Below, in pieces: positions 17,957 through 27,623 of a DNA stretch of 64,000 nucleotides (position 1 is the first letter of the stretch; each line of letters begins with the position of its first letter). Source of the DNA: Candidatus Desulfovibrio kirbyi (GTDB lineage: Bacteria; Desulfobacterota; Desulfovibrionia; Desulfovibrionales; Desulfovibrionaceae); NCBI GenBank assembly GCA_013374015.1, contig BLLL01000001.1, positions 1 to 64,000 of the forward strand, given 5' to 3'. The translations under genes were made by a program, and so were the position numbers. The notes under the pieces are model-generated. The model saw only the letters and a list, made by a program, of their open reading frames with translations, did no database searches and was not told where the DNA came from.

Positions 17957-17985
17957 ATGAGGCAAGCCCTGTGGGCTTGCCTCAT
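17957..17985. terminator. Hairpin between convergent porin and dapA
   Basis: Thirteen-base perfect stem ATGAGGCAAGCCC/GGGCTTGCCTCAT with loop TGT. The dapA TGA stop (17982-17984) lies in its right arm. Probably shared by both convergent genes. Confidence 0.6.
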
Positions 17986-18875
17986 TTGCGCATCTGCGGC
18001 AGCAACCCCTGTCGCACCAGCTCGTCGACCAGTTTTGTTTTATTGGCTTCATTCATGGGGCAGAGGGGCAGGCGCAGTTCGCCGCTTGCCAGCCCCATGA
18101 GCGCGAGCGCGGTTTTTGCGGGGATGGGGTTTGTTTCAGAAAACAGCGCGTCATGCAGGGAAAGAAGGGTACGGTGTATGCGCACCGCCCGGGGCAGATC
18201 GCCCGCGGCAAAGGAATTATACATGCCCACCATTTGTTCCGGCGCCACATTGGAGGTAACGGATATGACGCCGCATCCGCCCAGAGACATAAGGGGCAAT
18301 GCCGTAAAATCGTCGCCGGAAAGTACGCTGAATCCCGCCGGGCAGGATTTGAGAATGCGGCTACACTGCGTCATGTCCCCGGTGGCCTCCTTGACGCCGA
18401 CAATATTGGAAAAATCAGATGCCAGACGGGCAAGGGTATCGGGTAGCAGATTGCAGCCGGTGCGGCTCGGCACGTTGTAGGGCACAAGCGGAAAATCTAC
18501 GGATTCCGCTATGGCTTTGAAGTGCTGATACAGCCCTTCCTGTGTCGGTTTGTTGTAGTAGGGGGTGATGAGCAGTGCGCCGTCCGCGCCGGCTTTTTGC
18601 GCAAAGTGCACAAGGCGCACTGCTTCAGCGGTGTTGTTTGATCCGGCGCCTGCCAGCACGGGCACGCGCCCGCGCGCCTGGTCAATGCATAGTTCAATAA
18701 CGCGCTCATGTTCTGCATGGGAAAGCGTTGCCGATTCGCCGGTTGTGCCGCACGGCACAAGACCGTGAATGCCTTGTGTTATCTGGCGCTCAATCAGCGC
18801 GCGATAGGCTTTTTCATCAACAACAGCGCGTGTAAAAGGAGTGACAAGAGCTGTCATTGTGCCGGAAAAACGCAT
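17982..18875 (-). CDS. dapA: 4-hydroxy-tetrahydrodipicolinate synthase
   Basis: A 297-residue TIM-barrel enzyme that condenses pyruvate with aspartate semialdehyde, the committed step towards diaminopimelate and lysine. Present are PCGTTGES near the N-terminus, the proton-relay Tyr in PYNVPSRTG, and the Schiff-base Lys in GVKEATG. Length is normal for the family. It lies 42 bases after the HU gene on the same strand; no obvious ribosome-binding site precedes the ATG. Confidence 0.95.
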   Translation of the reverse strand: MRFSGTMTALVTPFTRAVVDEKAYRALIERQITQGIHGLVPCGTTGESATLSHAEHERVIELCIDQARGRVPVLAGAGSNNTAEAVRLVHFAQKAGADGALLITPYYNKPTQEGLYQHFKAIAESVDFPLVPYNVPSRTGCNLLPDTLARLASDFSNIVGVKEATGDMTQCSRILKSCPAGFSVLSGDDFTALPLMSLGGCGVISVTSNVAPEQMVGMYNSFAAGDLPRAVRIHRTLLSLHDALFSETNPIPAKTALALMGLASGELRLPLCPMNEANKTKLVDELVRQGLLPQMRK

Positions 18876-18917
18876 GGTACACCACGGAGTAGTTTACGCC
18901 TTTAATAGCGCGCGCTG

Positions 18918-19193
18918 TTACTTGTTGGTAAATTCTTTCAGATCCCTGCCGGCGCGAAAAAAAGGCAGGCATTTAGGCGCGACTGCAATACGTTCGCCCG
19001 TTTTGGGGTTGCGTCCGGTATACCCGCAGTATTCCTTGATTTTGAAACTGCCAAAACCGCGTATTTCAATACGGTTTCTGTCGATCAGCGAAGACTTCAT
19101 GGAATCATAAAAAATGTTGACTACCGTGCCCGCTTCTTCAAGGGGAAGATGGGTTTCATCCGTCAGTTTTTTGATGAGTTCGCTTTTGTTCAT
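18918..19193 (-). CDS. HU-family DNA-binding protein
   Basis: A 91-residue nucleoid protein starting MNKSELIKKLTDET, with the GFGSFKIKEY strand and GRNPKTGERI arm motif that inserts Pro into the minor groove. The ATG at 19193 has GGAG upstream; the longer frame starting at 19217 is not supported. The arm tip and length fit HU rather than IHF-alpha or IHF-beta but do not settle it. It follows the flhG remnant on the same strand. Confidence 0.9.
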   Translation of the reverse strand: MNKSELIKKLTDETHLPLEEAGTVVNIFYDSMKSSLIDRNRIEIRGFGSFKIKEYCGYTGRNPKTGERIAVAPKCLPFFRAGRDLKEFTNK

Positions 19194-19236
19194 TGTATCT
19201 CCGGAGTTGATGGGCAAGAAAATAAAATATATTGTT

Positions 19237-19584
19237 TTATCCTATGCTATTGGGCTTTGCAGGGTCAAGCTTTTTCGCAGACCAATTGCGCAGAATTTTT
19301 TTGTCGGCCAGCCAGTCGGCCATGCTCAGGCGCACACATTGCAGGCGCTTCGCCAGGGTCTGCAAATCCTGTGAGGCGTGGCTTTCCGGGGCATAGTGCA
19401 ACAGAGGCTGCTACTGGTAGACAGCTTCCGGAAATTTTTTGTCGTTACGCACATGTCCAAGCAGCACCGAATCCAGGTTCAGAAAATGACGGCAGGCGGC
19501 ATTGAATTTGTCAAAGGTTGTCTGGGCTTCCTTAAGCGAAGCTGCCTGATTGACAATGGTCATAAAGTCCCGCAGGTTTGAGGT
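19237..19584 (-). pseudogene. flhG: flhG/fleN (MinD-like flagellar number regulator) C-terminal remnant
   Basis: The minus strand between prfB and HU reads TSNLRDFMTIVNQAASLKE..., then FDKFNAACRHFL, LLGHVRNDKKFPEAVYQ, a TAG stop (19411-19413), and QPLLHYAPESHASQDLQTLAKRL to TAA at 19237. This matches the C-terminal third of FlhG/FleN ATPases that set flagellar number. The nucleotide-binding N-terminus is missing and one Gln codon has become a stop. The remnant is in frame with, and directly follows, the prfB TGA, so a deletion fused it there. Identification rests on pattern recognition. Confidence 0.65.
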
Positions 19585-20698
19585 TCAGTTGTTCTGTTCA
19601 TGGCGGTACAACAGGTAGTCGTGTTGGAATGCGTCTATGGCTCCGTCAAGCACAGCGTCCACATTGCCGGATTCCGTGCCAGTGCGGTGATCCTTGACAA
19701 GGCGGTAGGGTTGCAGGGTGTAGGTGCGTATCTGGCTACCAAAGGCAATGGCATCCTTGCCGGCATAGTTTGCCTGACGTTCCGCTTCACGTTTCTGCAC
19801 CTCCAGGTTGTACAGACGCGCCTTGAGGACGCGCAGCGCCGTGTCCTTGTTGTGGTGCTGTGATTTTTCGTTCTGACATTGGGCTGTAATGCCCGTGGGC
19901 AAATGGGTGACGCGCACCGCTGAGCTTGTTGTGTTGACGCTTTGACCGCCCGGGCCGCTGGAGCGGAAAATATCAAAACGCAGGTCTGATTCCTTAAGGT
20001 CGATTTCAATTTCAGTGCCGGCGTCCGGTATAACATCTACCGAGGCAAAGGATGTGTGCCGGCGTCCGGAGGCGTCAAAGGGCGAAATGCGTATCAAACG
20101 GTGTATGCCGCGTTCGCTTTTTAAAAAGCCGAAGGCGTAGGGGCCTGCTATGCGCAGGGTGACGCTTTTGATTCCGGCCTCGTCACCCGGCAGCATATCC
20201 ATTTCTTCTAGGTCAAATTTGCGCCGCGCCACCCAGCGCGCATACATGCGCAAAAGCATTTCCGCCCAGTCCTGGGATTCTGTGCCGCCCGCCCCCGGGT
20301 GGATTTCCAGAATGGCGTCCAGCTTGTCTTCTTCCGCGGAAAGCAGGGTGACAAGCTCTGTTTCGTCAAGCAGGCATGCAAGTTCTTTTTGCTGCTGGGC
20401 AAGAGATTCCAGCGCCTCCTGATCTTCGCTGTCGTTTGCGAGCGCCAGCCATTCCCGCATGTCGTCGTGGCAGGTTTTCAGACGGGTGAGGCGGGCGATG
20501 CTTTCTTCGGTGCGGCTTTTCTGACGCAGCAGGGGCGTGAGCGCTTCGGGATTGTCCCATGCGCCCGGGTTGGAGAGCGTCGCTTCAATTTCTGTCAGGC
20601 GTGCCTGTTGCGCGGCCACGTCAAAGCCGCCCCCAAAGGTTGTCAAATCTTTGGGACAGGGGCTGACAGGCGGCGCGTAAATCACTCAGGTGCAGCAT
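19585..20698 (-). CDS. prfB: Peptide chain release factor 2, expressed by +1 programmed frameshift
   Basis: RF2 recognises UGA and UAA and releases the peptide. The protein has the SPF anticodon-like tripeptide (RISPFDASGRRH) and the GGQ loop (SGPGGQSVNTTSSAVR). The true start is ATG 20698: 25 codons (MLHLSDLRAACQPLSQRFDN, then LWGRL) lead to an in-frame TGA at 20623-20621, and the remaining 345 residues are in the +1 frame from GAC 20622. The product is 370 residues, normal for RF2. Taking only the uninterrupted frame would give an artificial N-terminus. Normally next to lnt; a restriction-modification pair now separates them. Confidence 0.93.
20620..20634 (-). promoter_or_regulatory. prfB: prfB autoregulatory frameshift site
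   Basis: On the minus strand GGGGG (20634-20630) is followed by a 3-base spacer (CGG) and CTTTGAC (20626-20620). This is the classic RF2 arrangement: the SD-like element pushes the ribosome +1 on CTT when low RF2 leaves the TGA unread. Confidence 0.93.
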
Positions 20699-20740
20699 GG
20701 TGGGTCTTTTTGGGTTAAAAAGTTACCAAGAGTATTGACA

Positions 20741-21523
20741 TTATTTTTTATTAAATCGTGCAAAATATGCGTCAATTTCTGATTTTAATGCAATGCCGAC
20801 CTTTTCAACACACGCAAGCAATTCCATATATGCTCCTGCTCCACCAAGAAAATCCCAAAATTCATCGGCAACTTTTAATTCGTGCTGCAGATCAAGCATG
20901 CCGCGCATGGTCCAACGAGCATAAGGGCGCGGCGTATACGGATTGTAGGGTATTGCAATAAGAGTTTGCATTTTCACATTTGGATTGCTGGCAAGCGATG
21001 CCGCAAGCCATTCCAAAAGTGTTCTTTTAAATCCCTTAAACTCGCCGGAATTGGGCTTGGCTGTTTTTATGTCTATAAGATAGATTGTGCCGTCATGTCC
21101 AATGACCTTTAAATCGACCTTTGTGGGTTTTACAAGCTTCATTTCGCCTTTTTGGCAAACATTTTTAATAAGTTGTGTCTCTTTTGGCTTATTTGGATTT
21201 ATGGTAGCCGTGCTAAGGCCATCCATAATATTTTGAATCGTTAAATGGGCTTCCGAAGAAATGCGATTTTCTACGGTTTGTTGTGTTAGCGCATCTGCGT
21301 GCTGCAAAAGCGCCATAGATTTGGCAACCGGTTCAAAAATACTTGTGCCAAACGTAGTATTCAGCGATTGAATAAATGAAAACAATGCCATCCTATCCTT
21401 GCCCAAGAGCCGATAGTGAAATGGTTTGGCATCGGATTCAGGAGTATAGCGTTGAAATTTATTGCGCAACGACACAGCAATGACTTGTTGTATGTCTTCT
21501 TTTTGTTTCTTTGTAAGAGCCAT
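20741..21523 (-). CDS. TdeIII-family type II restriction endonuclease
   Basis: A 260-residue protein resembling TdeIII-type endonucleases (HYRLLGKDRMALFSFIQSL and TTFGTSIFEPVA blocks). The PD-(D/E)xK catalytic core is visible as Asp137 (KVDLKV), then Asp151-Ile-Lys153 (LIDIKT). TdeIII relatives cut GGNCC as far as I recall; the specificity here is not proven. The gene begins 2 bases after the methyltransferase stop, so methylation is made first. Base composition is lower in GC than the flanking core genes, consistent with acquisition by transfer. Confidence 0.75.
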   Translation of the reverse strand: MALTKKQKEDIQQVIAVSLRNKFQRYTPESDAKPFHYRLLGKDRMALFSFIQSLNTTFGTSIFEPVAKSMALLQHADALTQQTVENRISSEAHLTIQNIMDGLSTATINPNKPKETQLIKNVCQKGEMKLVKPTKVDLKVIGHDGTIYLIDIKTAKPNSGEFKGFKRTLLEWLAASLASNPNVKMQTLIAIPYNPYTPRPYARWTMRGMLDLQHELKVADEFWDFLGGAGAYMELLACVEKVGIALKSEIDAYFARFNKK

Positions 21524-21525
21524 TA

Positions 21526-23103
21526 TTATTTTCCTTTTAAATGAAATATAGTTTCTGAATATGCAGTTTTATCTTTTTCTGTTCTGTTTAATACAGGTCG
21601 TTTAAATTGATTTATAATTTGCATTCCAGATTTTTCTGCAATTATTGGATATATCGTATATTTGTCATTTGCCACAAGGAATACATTATAGTTATCAGAA
21701 AAATATTGTTTACAATTATTTAAAACATCTGAAATTCCCTGGACATAAATTTTCTGGGCATCCCGTCCTTGCCCTTTGCATAAGGGGCCTATTTCCAGTT
21801 CGTCTTTCCGTTCAAAACCAAAGAGATCATAAGCATAAGCATGTTGTTCGTGATAATCAATCAGGCCAACGTATGGGGGTGATGAGAAAATGCCGTTTAT
21901 TTTTTGATTTTCTAATAATTTACAAAATGCTGTACTTATTTTATTTACTTGTTCTAGAATATTGATTGTTCGACTGTCTCCTGTTAAACATATTTGGTAT
22001 GTATTTGTTCGTAATTTGTTAAATTGCAATAAGCGTTTGACAGTATCCGCAGAGTATGTACTCCACCATTTTAAAATCGAAAATAATGGTTTACATATTT
22101 TACCGTGCTTACTGCAATAGTATGTTGTAGTTATAGGGTCTAAAAGTGTAGCTAAATCAGCATGTGTCGTAGCGCGACAGCTTCTTATTGTTCTGCTTAA
22201 AATAATGCTAATGAGTTTTTTAGTAGTATTATTTTTTATTTTTTTTATTTCTTTAAAGACAAAGTCAATCTCATTTCTGATATGCTGCGAATACCATTTA
22301 TCTAAAAAAAATTTGTTTTTTTCTTGCCGTAGTTTGATCTCATATTTTTTTACTAACTGTTTAAATATGGGTAAAAAAAGTTTTTCTTTTTCTTTTCCGT
22401 ATTCATTTTCATCGATTAATTTGTTTCGCAAGCGATATTTATAGTCAGGAACTGGAAAATATTTATTATTAAAAACATTAAGTTCTTGCAATAGATTTTT
22501 TTCAAACGTGATAACGTTGGAGTTTTTGATAAATAAGGATAAATTATCTGTTATTTTATTTGCCTCATGGCGCACATCAGCAATATCAGCACGGATAACT
22601 TTACAATTTCCTATCATGCTATTAAATGCTGAAATATCTATACCTATAGCATGTATTCCGAGTTCGCATGCTTGCACCATAGTTGTGCCGCTTCCAGAAA
22701 ATGGGTCAAGTACAATATCGCTTTTATTAAAATAGGATTCTGTTTTGAAATTATCCGTATGGTCATCAAGAAAATATTCTACAAGTTGCGGAATAAATTT
22801 TCCTTTATATGGGTGTAACCGGTGTACATGCTTTGTTGTTTCTGCTTCTTTGTATTGGTCAAACGACAACGCCCAATTTAGATCATCTCCAAGACGTTCT
22901 TTAAAATTATATTCTCTGGATCCTTTATAGGATTGATAATAATTAAGTAAATCACTGTATGTGATTTTGGGCGCGCTATTGTTTCCTATTTTTTTAATCC
23001 GACCATACTGGATAAGATACGATATGTTTGAAGGGGTGACGAGTTTGCCCACATAATTTGTTGCCCATTCGCTAGCTTCTTTTATCGTTAGTAAATTTGA
23101 CAT
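21526..23103 (-). CDS. Site-specific DNA methyltransferase (SPPY type)
   Basis: A 525-residue methyltransferase. An N-terminal helical, possible HTH region (residues 1-60) is followed by HPYKGKFIPQLVEYF, the AdoMet-binding motif DPFSGSGTT (residues 133-141) and, far downstream, the catalytic motif SPPY (408-411), typical of amino (N4-cytosine or N6-adenine) methyltransferases; SPPY favours N4-cytosine. The long AT-rich, Lys/Asn-rich stretch between motifs probably holds the target-recognition domain. The gene is markedly AT-rich compared with lnt and prfB. Coupled to the TdeIII-type nuclease downstream, it should protect the same site. Confidence 0.8.
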   Translation of the reverse strand: MSNLLTIKEASEWATNYVGKLVTPSNISYLIQYGRIKKIGNNSAPKITYSDLLNYYQSYKGSREYNFKERLGDDLNWALSFDQYKEAETTKHVHRLHPYKGKFIPQLVEYFLDDHTDNFKTESYFNKSDIVLDPFSGSGTTMVQACELGIHAIGIDISAFNSMIGNCKVIRADIADVRHEANKITDNLSLFIKNSNVITFEKNLLQELNVFNNKYFPVPDYKYRLRNKLIDENEYGKEKEKLFLPIFKQLVKKYEIKLRQEKNKFFLDKWYSQHIRNEIDFVFKEIKKIKNNTTKKLISIILSRTIRSCRATTHADLATLLDPITTTYYCSKHGKICKPLFSILKWWSTYSADTVKRLLQFNKLRTNTYQICLTGDSRTINILEQVNKISTAFCKLLENQKINGIFSSPPYVGLIDYHEQHAYAYDLFGFERKDELEIGPLCKGQGRDAQKIYVQGISDVLNNCKQYFSDNYNVFLVANDKYTIYPIIAEKSGMQIINQFKRPVLNRTEKDKTAYSETIFHLKGK

Positions 23104-23109
23104 ATGCCT

Positions 23110-24639
23110 TCACCTGTCTTGTGTCTTGAACCGTCTGCGACCATACACCGCCAGGGCAAGCCCTGCCAAAACCGCTGTTGGCAAAAGCCAAGGACTGATC
23201 GTGTGGTACAGGCTTTGCTCGGTTATGTATTCAGCGCGTCCCAACCGTGTCGCCTCTGTAAACTGTTCGCCCTGCAAGGCCAAACGTCCGCGTGGGTCAA
23301 CAATGGCCGTGATGCCGGAATTTGTTCCGCGCAGGAGCCATCGGTTCTGCTCCACAGCGCGCAAGACCGTCAAAGACAGATGCTGCCGCGCTGCCGGCGT
23401 GCGCCCAAACCAGTTGTCGTTGCTTATGTCCGCCAGAATGTTTGCGCCCTCTTCCACACGCGCTTTCGCAAGGCTCGGGAATATTCCTTCATAGCAGATA
23501 AGCATTCCCAAGACAAGACCGCCGTAGCGCAGGGGCGCGGTTTGTGTGCCCGATTCGTACAGCCCCACGCCTTGCAACAGGGCGGACAGAAAATCCAGTT
23601 TCAGCCATTCCGGCAGATATTCGCCAAAAGGCACAAGGTGTTCCTTGTCGTAAGCCCCCAGAGTCGTTCCCGTATCCCCCAACAACCAAGCGCGGTTAAA
23701 AACAGTGGCTTTGCCGTCCGGCTTTTTGCGCAGGGCGGGCGCGCCAAACAGCAGGGGGCAACCGGCTTGCGCCGCTGTTGCCCGCAGGATCGGCGCAAAC
23801 AGCGCGCTTTTCTCAAAAAAGAAGGGCAGGGCAGTTTCCGGCCAGACGATCAGGGGCTTTTCTTCCGGATGTGTCGATAAAAATATTTGAGTCAGATTGA
23901 TATATTTTTCTACTGTCTGGCGTTGAAACTCCGGTGTCCATTTGTTGTTCTGATCAATATTGCCTTCCACAAAAAGTACGGGAAAGCTGTTTTTGCCGGT
24001 GGGGTCGGGGTCAAACGGGCGGCTTTGCAGTTGCGCGGCGCCGTAACAAAGGAGCAGAACGGCAAGGCCAAGTCCGGTTGCGCGGCTGGAGACGTTTGCC
24101 ATGGGGCAAAGGCAGAGCAGGACGGCCAGTGTCCAGATGCCGCTCAGCATATAGGCGCCGACGATGTCCGCAGCCTGTATCGTCACAGGCCAGGCGGCAA
24201 GGGCGCCGGCGAGAGAAAGCCAGGGGAAGCCGAGGACAAGATCGGAAATTTCTTCCAGCAGATACCAGGCAAGCCCCAGAAGGGTTGCGAAAAAAACCGG
24301 CGACCATTCCTTCAGAGTATGAGCGCCAAGTGAAAACAGGCCGTGCAGACAGGCCAGACAGGCAGCGATGAAGACGGCGCAGGGCACGGCCAGCGGCCAG
24401 GGCAGCCCGCCCACATCATGCACGGGCAACGCCAGCCAGTACAGCACAGCGCTGCCTCCGACAATGCCGGTCAGCCAGCCGTGCCGGAATGCGGTTGCCG
24501 CGCAGCGCGCGCGCGCGCCAAGGCAGGCCAAGGCTGCGGGATAGGCCGGCGCAAGCAACGGCAGGTGCAGCAGGTCATTGGGAAAACCCAGCCACAGGAA
24601 AGCCGCGCCTGAAAATCCTGCAAGCGGGAGCGCGTTCAT
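23110..24639 (-). CDS. lnt: Apolipoprotein N-acyltransferase
   Basis: A 509-residue inner-membrane enzyme that adds the third acyl chain to the N-terminal Cys of lipoproteins. About six to eight hydrophobic helices precede and flank a periplasmic nitrilase-like domain with the catalytic triad segments WPETALP (Glu), YDKEHLVPFGEYLP (Lys) and LICYEGIFP (Cys). ATG 24639 overlaps the corC stop (ATGA). Substrates in this window include the TolC-like lipoprotein and the NlpC/P60 lipoprotein. Confidence 0.93.
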   Translation of the reverse strand: MNALPLAGFSGAAFLWLGFPNDLLHLPLLAPAYPAALACLGARARCAATAFRHGWLTGIVGGSAVLYWLALPVHDVGGLPWPLAVPCAVFIAACLACLHGLFSLGAHTLKEWSPVFFATLLGLAWYLLEEISDLVLGFPWLSLAGALAAWPVTIQAADIVGAYMLSGIWTLAVLLCLCPMANVSSRATGLGLAVLLLCYGAAQLQSRPFDPDPTGKNSFPVLFVEGNIDQNNKWTPEFQRQTVEKYINLTQIFLSTHPEEKPLIVWPETALPFFFEKSALFAPILRATAAQAGCPLLFGAPALRKKPDGKATVFNRAWLLGDTGTTLGAYDKEHLVPFGEYLPEWLKLDFLSALLQGVGLYESGTQTAPLRYGGLVLGMLICYEGIFPSLAKARVEEGANILADISNDNWFGRTPAARQHLSLTVLRAVEQNRWLLRGTNSGITAIVDPRGRLALQGEQFTEATRLGRAEYITEQSLYHTISPWLLPTAVLAGLALAVYGRRRFKTQDR

Positions 24640-25490
24640 GTCTCTGGCATTTGAGCGTCCGATTCCGCCGGGACGGCAGGTTCAGCGCGCAGCAGGTGGA
24701 TCAGTTTTTTGTCGGCGTCAAGCACGGTAAAAAGCCAACCGTTCAGGGTGAGGCATTCCCCAGTGTCCGGCACATTTCCGGCCTCCATGCTCAGGTAGCC
24801 GCCGATGGTTTCCACTTCGTCAGAGGCCAGGTCTATGCCGAGTTTGCCCATGTCTTCCAGCAGGGCGCGTCCGGTCAGTTCAAAAACTGTTTCGCCTATG
24901 GGGCGGATGTCTTCACGCCGCGGGGTGTCGTGTTCGTCTTCTATATCGCCCACAATTTCTTCCAGAAGGTCTTCAATGGTTATCAGGCCGGAAGTGCCGC
25001 CGTATTCGTCAAGGGCAATGGCGATATGCTGTTTCCTGGCGCGAAATTCCTGTAAAAGCGTGCGTACCGATTTTGTCTCTGGAACGAAAAACGGTTCCCG
25101 CATGATTTTTGAAACCGACAGGTGCGCGTGGTTGCTGTCAACAAGGCAGTTCAACAGGTCCTTGACGTGCAACATGCCCACAATATTGTCACGTGTGTCC
25201 TTGTACACGGGGATTCGGGAGTGACCGGATGTTACAATGACCTGCACAACTTCCTGAATGGGCATGTCGTTCGGCACACAGTCTATATCCGTGCGGGGGA
25301 TCATTGCGTCCTGCACCTTGAGGTCGTCAAAACGCAAAATGCCAAGCAACATGGATTCTTCGTCCGGTTCAACTTCGCCGGCTGCTCTGGCTTCGATAAT
25401 AGCTTTTTTTAAAGATTCTTCGTCGTCGTGCCCAAACAATTTGCTCAGGCGCGACCAGAGCGTACTACGCCTGTCTGATCCACCGTCCAA
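24636..25490 (-). CDS. corC: CorC/HlyC-family CBS-domain protein
   Basis: A 284-residue cytoplasmic protein with two CBS domains ([13 protein letters not shown] and [15 protein letters not shown], with the [29 protein letters not shown] block) and a C-terminal CorC/transporter-associated domain ([15 protein letters not shown]). Relatives assist magnesium/cobalt efflux. The start is TTG 25490: AAAGGAGG lies 6 bases upstream and the family N-terminus begins about there. The PilZ remnant's stop overlaps this start. It is followed by lnt with ATGA coupling, the normal corC-lnt order. Confidence 0.88.
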   Translation of the reverse strand: MDGGSDRRSTLWSRLSKLFGHDDEESLKKAIIEARAAGEVEPDEESMLLGILRFDDLKVQDAMIPRTDIDCVPNDMPIQEVVQVIVTSGHSRIPVYKDTRDNIVGMLHVKDLLNCLVDSNHAHLSVSKIMREPFFVPETKSVRTLLQEFRARKQHIAIALDEYGGTSGLITIEDLLEEIVGDIEDEHDTPRREDIRPIGETVFELTGRALLEDMGKLGIDLASDEVETIGGYLSMEAGNVPDTGECLTLNGWLFTVLDADKKLIHLLRAEPAVPAESDAQMPET

Positions 25491-25665
25491 GTGAAGCCTC
25501 CTTTGTAAAGCGCAGACCGATGCCTGTGGCGGAAATGTTTTCAAGCTGTACCGGTTCGTTTTTCATGCCGATTTTATAGTGCACGGCAGGCGTGCCGATT
25601 TTCTTTATGTTTTTGGGGATGGGATTTGCCGGATCAAGATGACACAGCCCGATAATCCGTACCAC
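25465..25665 (-). pseudogene. Truncated PilZ-domain protein
   Basis: A 66-codon frame from GTG 25665 includes KIGMKNEPVQLENISATGIGLRF, where N-I-S-A-T-G fits the (D/N)xSxxG half of a PilZ c-di-GMP site. The RxxxR half that normally precedes it is missing and the reading frame ends after SLGRWIRQA inside corC, shorter than a full domain. Upstream, the frame remains open only to a TAG about 40 bases before the GTG. It may be a remnant, or a small expressed protein translationally coupled to corC. Confidence 0.5.
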
Positions 25666-25703
25666 CTCCTTCTCCTTGGGGACGTACGCGGATGAAATTG
25701 AGT

Positions 25704-27605
25704 TTATGCCCTACTTCCAGTCATGACACACCTTTGTTTGTGCAAATAAATTTCAAGGCAGTTGAGCGCTGCGGGCGTCACGCCCGAAATGCGTCCGGCC
25801 TGTCCGAGATTCAGCGGACGGACGCGCTCCAGTTTTTCTTCCACTTCATGGGAAAGCCCTGCCACTTTAGTATAGTCTATATCATGGGGCAAGACAGTTT
25901 TTTTTCTTTCCGCCGCGCGCGCGACCAGACGGTGTTGGCGTTCAAGGTATCCCTCGTATTTTATGTCTGTCTGCGCGCGCTCCCATACTTCAGGATCGAA
26001 GTCCGCCAGTTCCGTTTTCAGCGCGACAGCCGATGGGTTAACAGTTTCCGTGAGCAGGGAAAACAGATTTTCTCTGTCCGTGTGCGGGCGGCGCAAAAGT
26101 TCGGCAAGGCTTGCTCCCGCCGGGGCGTTGCGCCGTTCTTTTTTCTTGTCGGCAGGAATATGAATTTCCGCAAGTCTTTGTTTGAGGTGAACTGCGGAGG
26201 TTTCTTTTTCGCAAAATTTTTGCCAGTGAGCGTTGTCAACAAGCCCCAGATTCCGTCCCAGCGGGGTCAGGCGGGAGTCGGCATTGTCTTCACGCAGACA
26301 CAGGCGGTATTCGGCGCGCGATGTGAACATGCGGTACGGCTCAAGCGTACCCAGCGTTACAAGATCATCGGTCAGCACGGCCATGTAGGCTGTATCCCGT
26401 CCCGGGGCAAAGGGCGGCAATTCCCGCAGGGCGCAGGAAATGTTCAGCGCTGCCCAAAGGCCTTGGGCGGCGGCCTCTTCATAGCCTGAAGAGCCGTTTA
26501 TCTGGCCGGCAAGCCAAAGACCGGGCACGGCCTTGCTTTCCAGCGTGGGGCGCAGTTGTGTGGGATTTGCGTAGTCATATTCAATGGCGTAACCGGGGCG
26601 CGCCATAACGGCTTCTTCCAGACCGTGCATGCTGCGCAGCATGTCCTGTTGCACGTCCAGCGGCAGACTGGTTGAAATGCCGTTGGCATAGATTTCTCCA
26701 CTGCCGGCGCCCTCAGGTTCCAAAAATATCTGGTGCCGCTCCCTGTCGGGAAATCGCGCCACCTTGTCTTCAATGGATGGGCAGTAACGCGCGCCCGTGC
26801 CCTGAATCGCGCCGGTAAACAGGGGCGATCGGTCAAAGGCCGCGCGTATGATTTCGTGGGTACGCGCGTTTGTCCAGGTAATGTGGCAGGGCATCTGGGC
26901 GCGTTCGGGCCTTTGCCCGTGAAAACTGAAGGCGGGCAGCGGGGTGTCGCTTTTTTGTTCTTGCAGGCAGGAAAAATCAATGGATGAACGTAAAATGCGC
27001 GGCGTGGTGCCGGTTTTCAGTCTTCCCAAGGCAATGCCCAGACCGCGCAGGCTGTCGGAAAGGGCTGTTGCCGGGACATCGCCCAAACGTCCTCCCGGCA
27101 TGTTGGTCATGCCGATGTGCATGCGTCCGTTCAGAAAGGTGCCGGTTGTCAACAGCACATGTTTTGCGTTAAAGGCAAGCCCCAACTGTGTGTGCACGCC
27201 GAGCGCGCTACATGCCCTGGTTGTGACGGCTGTTGCCGTATCCTGCCAGATTCTGAGGTTGGAGGTGGAAAAAAGTGTTTTTTTGACAGCCTGACTGTAA
27301 GCATCGCGGTCAATCTGCGCTCTGGTGGCGCGTACGGCCAAGCCTTTGCTCCGGTTCAACATGCGAAACTGAATGCCCGCCGTATCTGCCCACAGCCCCA
27401 TCATGCCGCCAAGCGCATCAATTTCACGCACCATATGTCCCTTGCCCAAACCGCCGATAGCGGGGTTGCAGGAAAGGCAACCCAGGCGGTCGATATTGCC
27501 TGTGATCAGCAGCACACTGTGGTTAAGACGCGCCAAGGCTACAGCGGCTTCGCAACCGGCGTGTCCGCCGCCGACGATGAGGCAGTCAAAAGTGTCGTCG
27601 GGCAT
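25704..27605 (-). CDS. mnmG: tRNA uridine 5-carboxymethylaminomethyl modification enzyme MnmG
   Basis: A 633-residue FAD enzyme that, with MnmE, modifies U34 of certain tRNAs. The dinucleotide-binding [10 protein letters not shown] lies at the N-terminus, followed by [15 protein letters not shown] with the catalytic Cys, LTTGTFLNG, and the C-terminal helical domain ([17 protein letters not shown] end). Length is normal. It is transcribed leftwards after the PxxKW gene, with the PilZ remnant and corC behind it. Confidence 0.96.
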   Translation of the reverse strand: MPDDTFDCLIVGGGHAGCEAAVALARLNHSVLLITGNIDRLGCLSCNPAIGGLGKGHMVREIDALGGMMGLWADTAGIQFRMLNRSKGLAVRATRAQIDRDAYSQAVKKTLFSTSNLRIWQDTATAVTTRACSALGVHTQLGLAFNAKHVLLTTGTFLNGRMHIGMTNMPGGRLGDVPATALSDSLRGLGIALGRLKTGTTPRILRSSIDFSCLQEQKSDTPLPAFSFHGQRPERAQMPCHITWTNARTHEIIRAAFDRSPLFTGAIQGTGARYCPSIEDKVARFPDRERHQIFLEPEGAGSGEIYANGISTSLPLDVQQDMLRSMHGLEEAVMARPGYAIEYDYANPTQLRPTLESKAVPGLWLAGQINGSSGYEEAAAQGLWAALNISCALRELPPFAPGRDTAYMAVLTDDLVTLGTLEPYRMFTSRAEYRLCLREDNADSRLTPLGRNLGLVDNAHWQKFCEKETSAVHLKQRLAEIHIPADKKKERRNAPAGASLAELLRRPHTDRENLFSLLTETVNPSAVALKTELADFDPEVWERAQTDIKYEGYLERQHRLVARAAERKKTVLPHDIDYTKVAGLSHEVEEKLERVRPLNLGQAGRISGVTPAALNCLEIYLHKQRCVMTGSRA

Positions 27606-27623
27606 GGAGGTAGCGTGTGAGCT

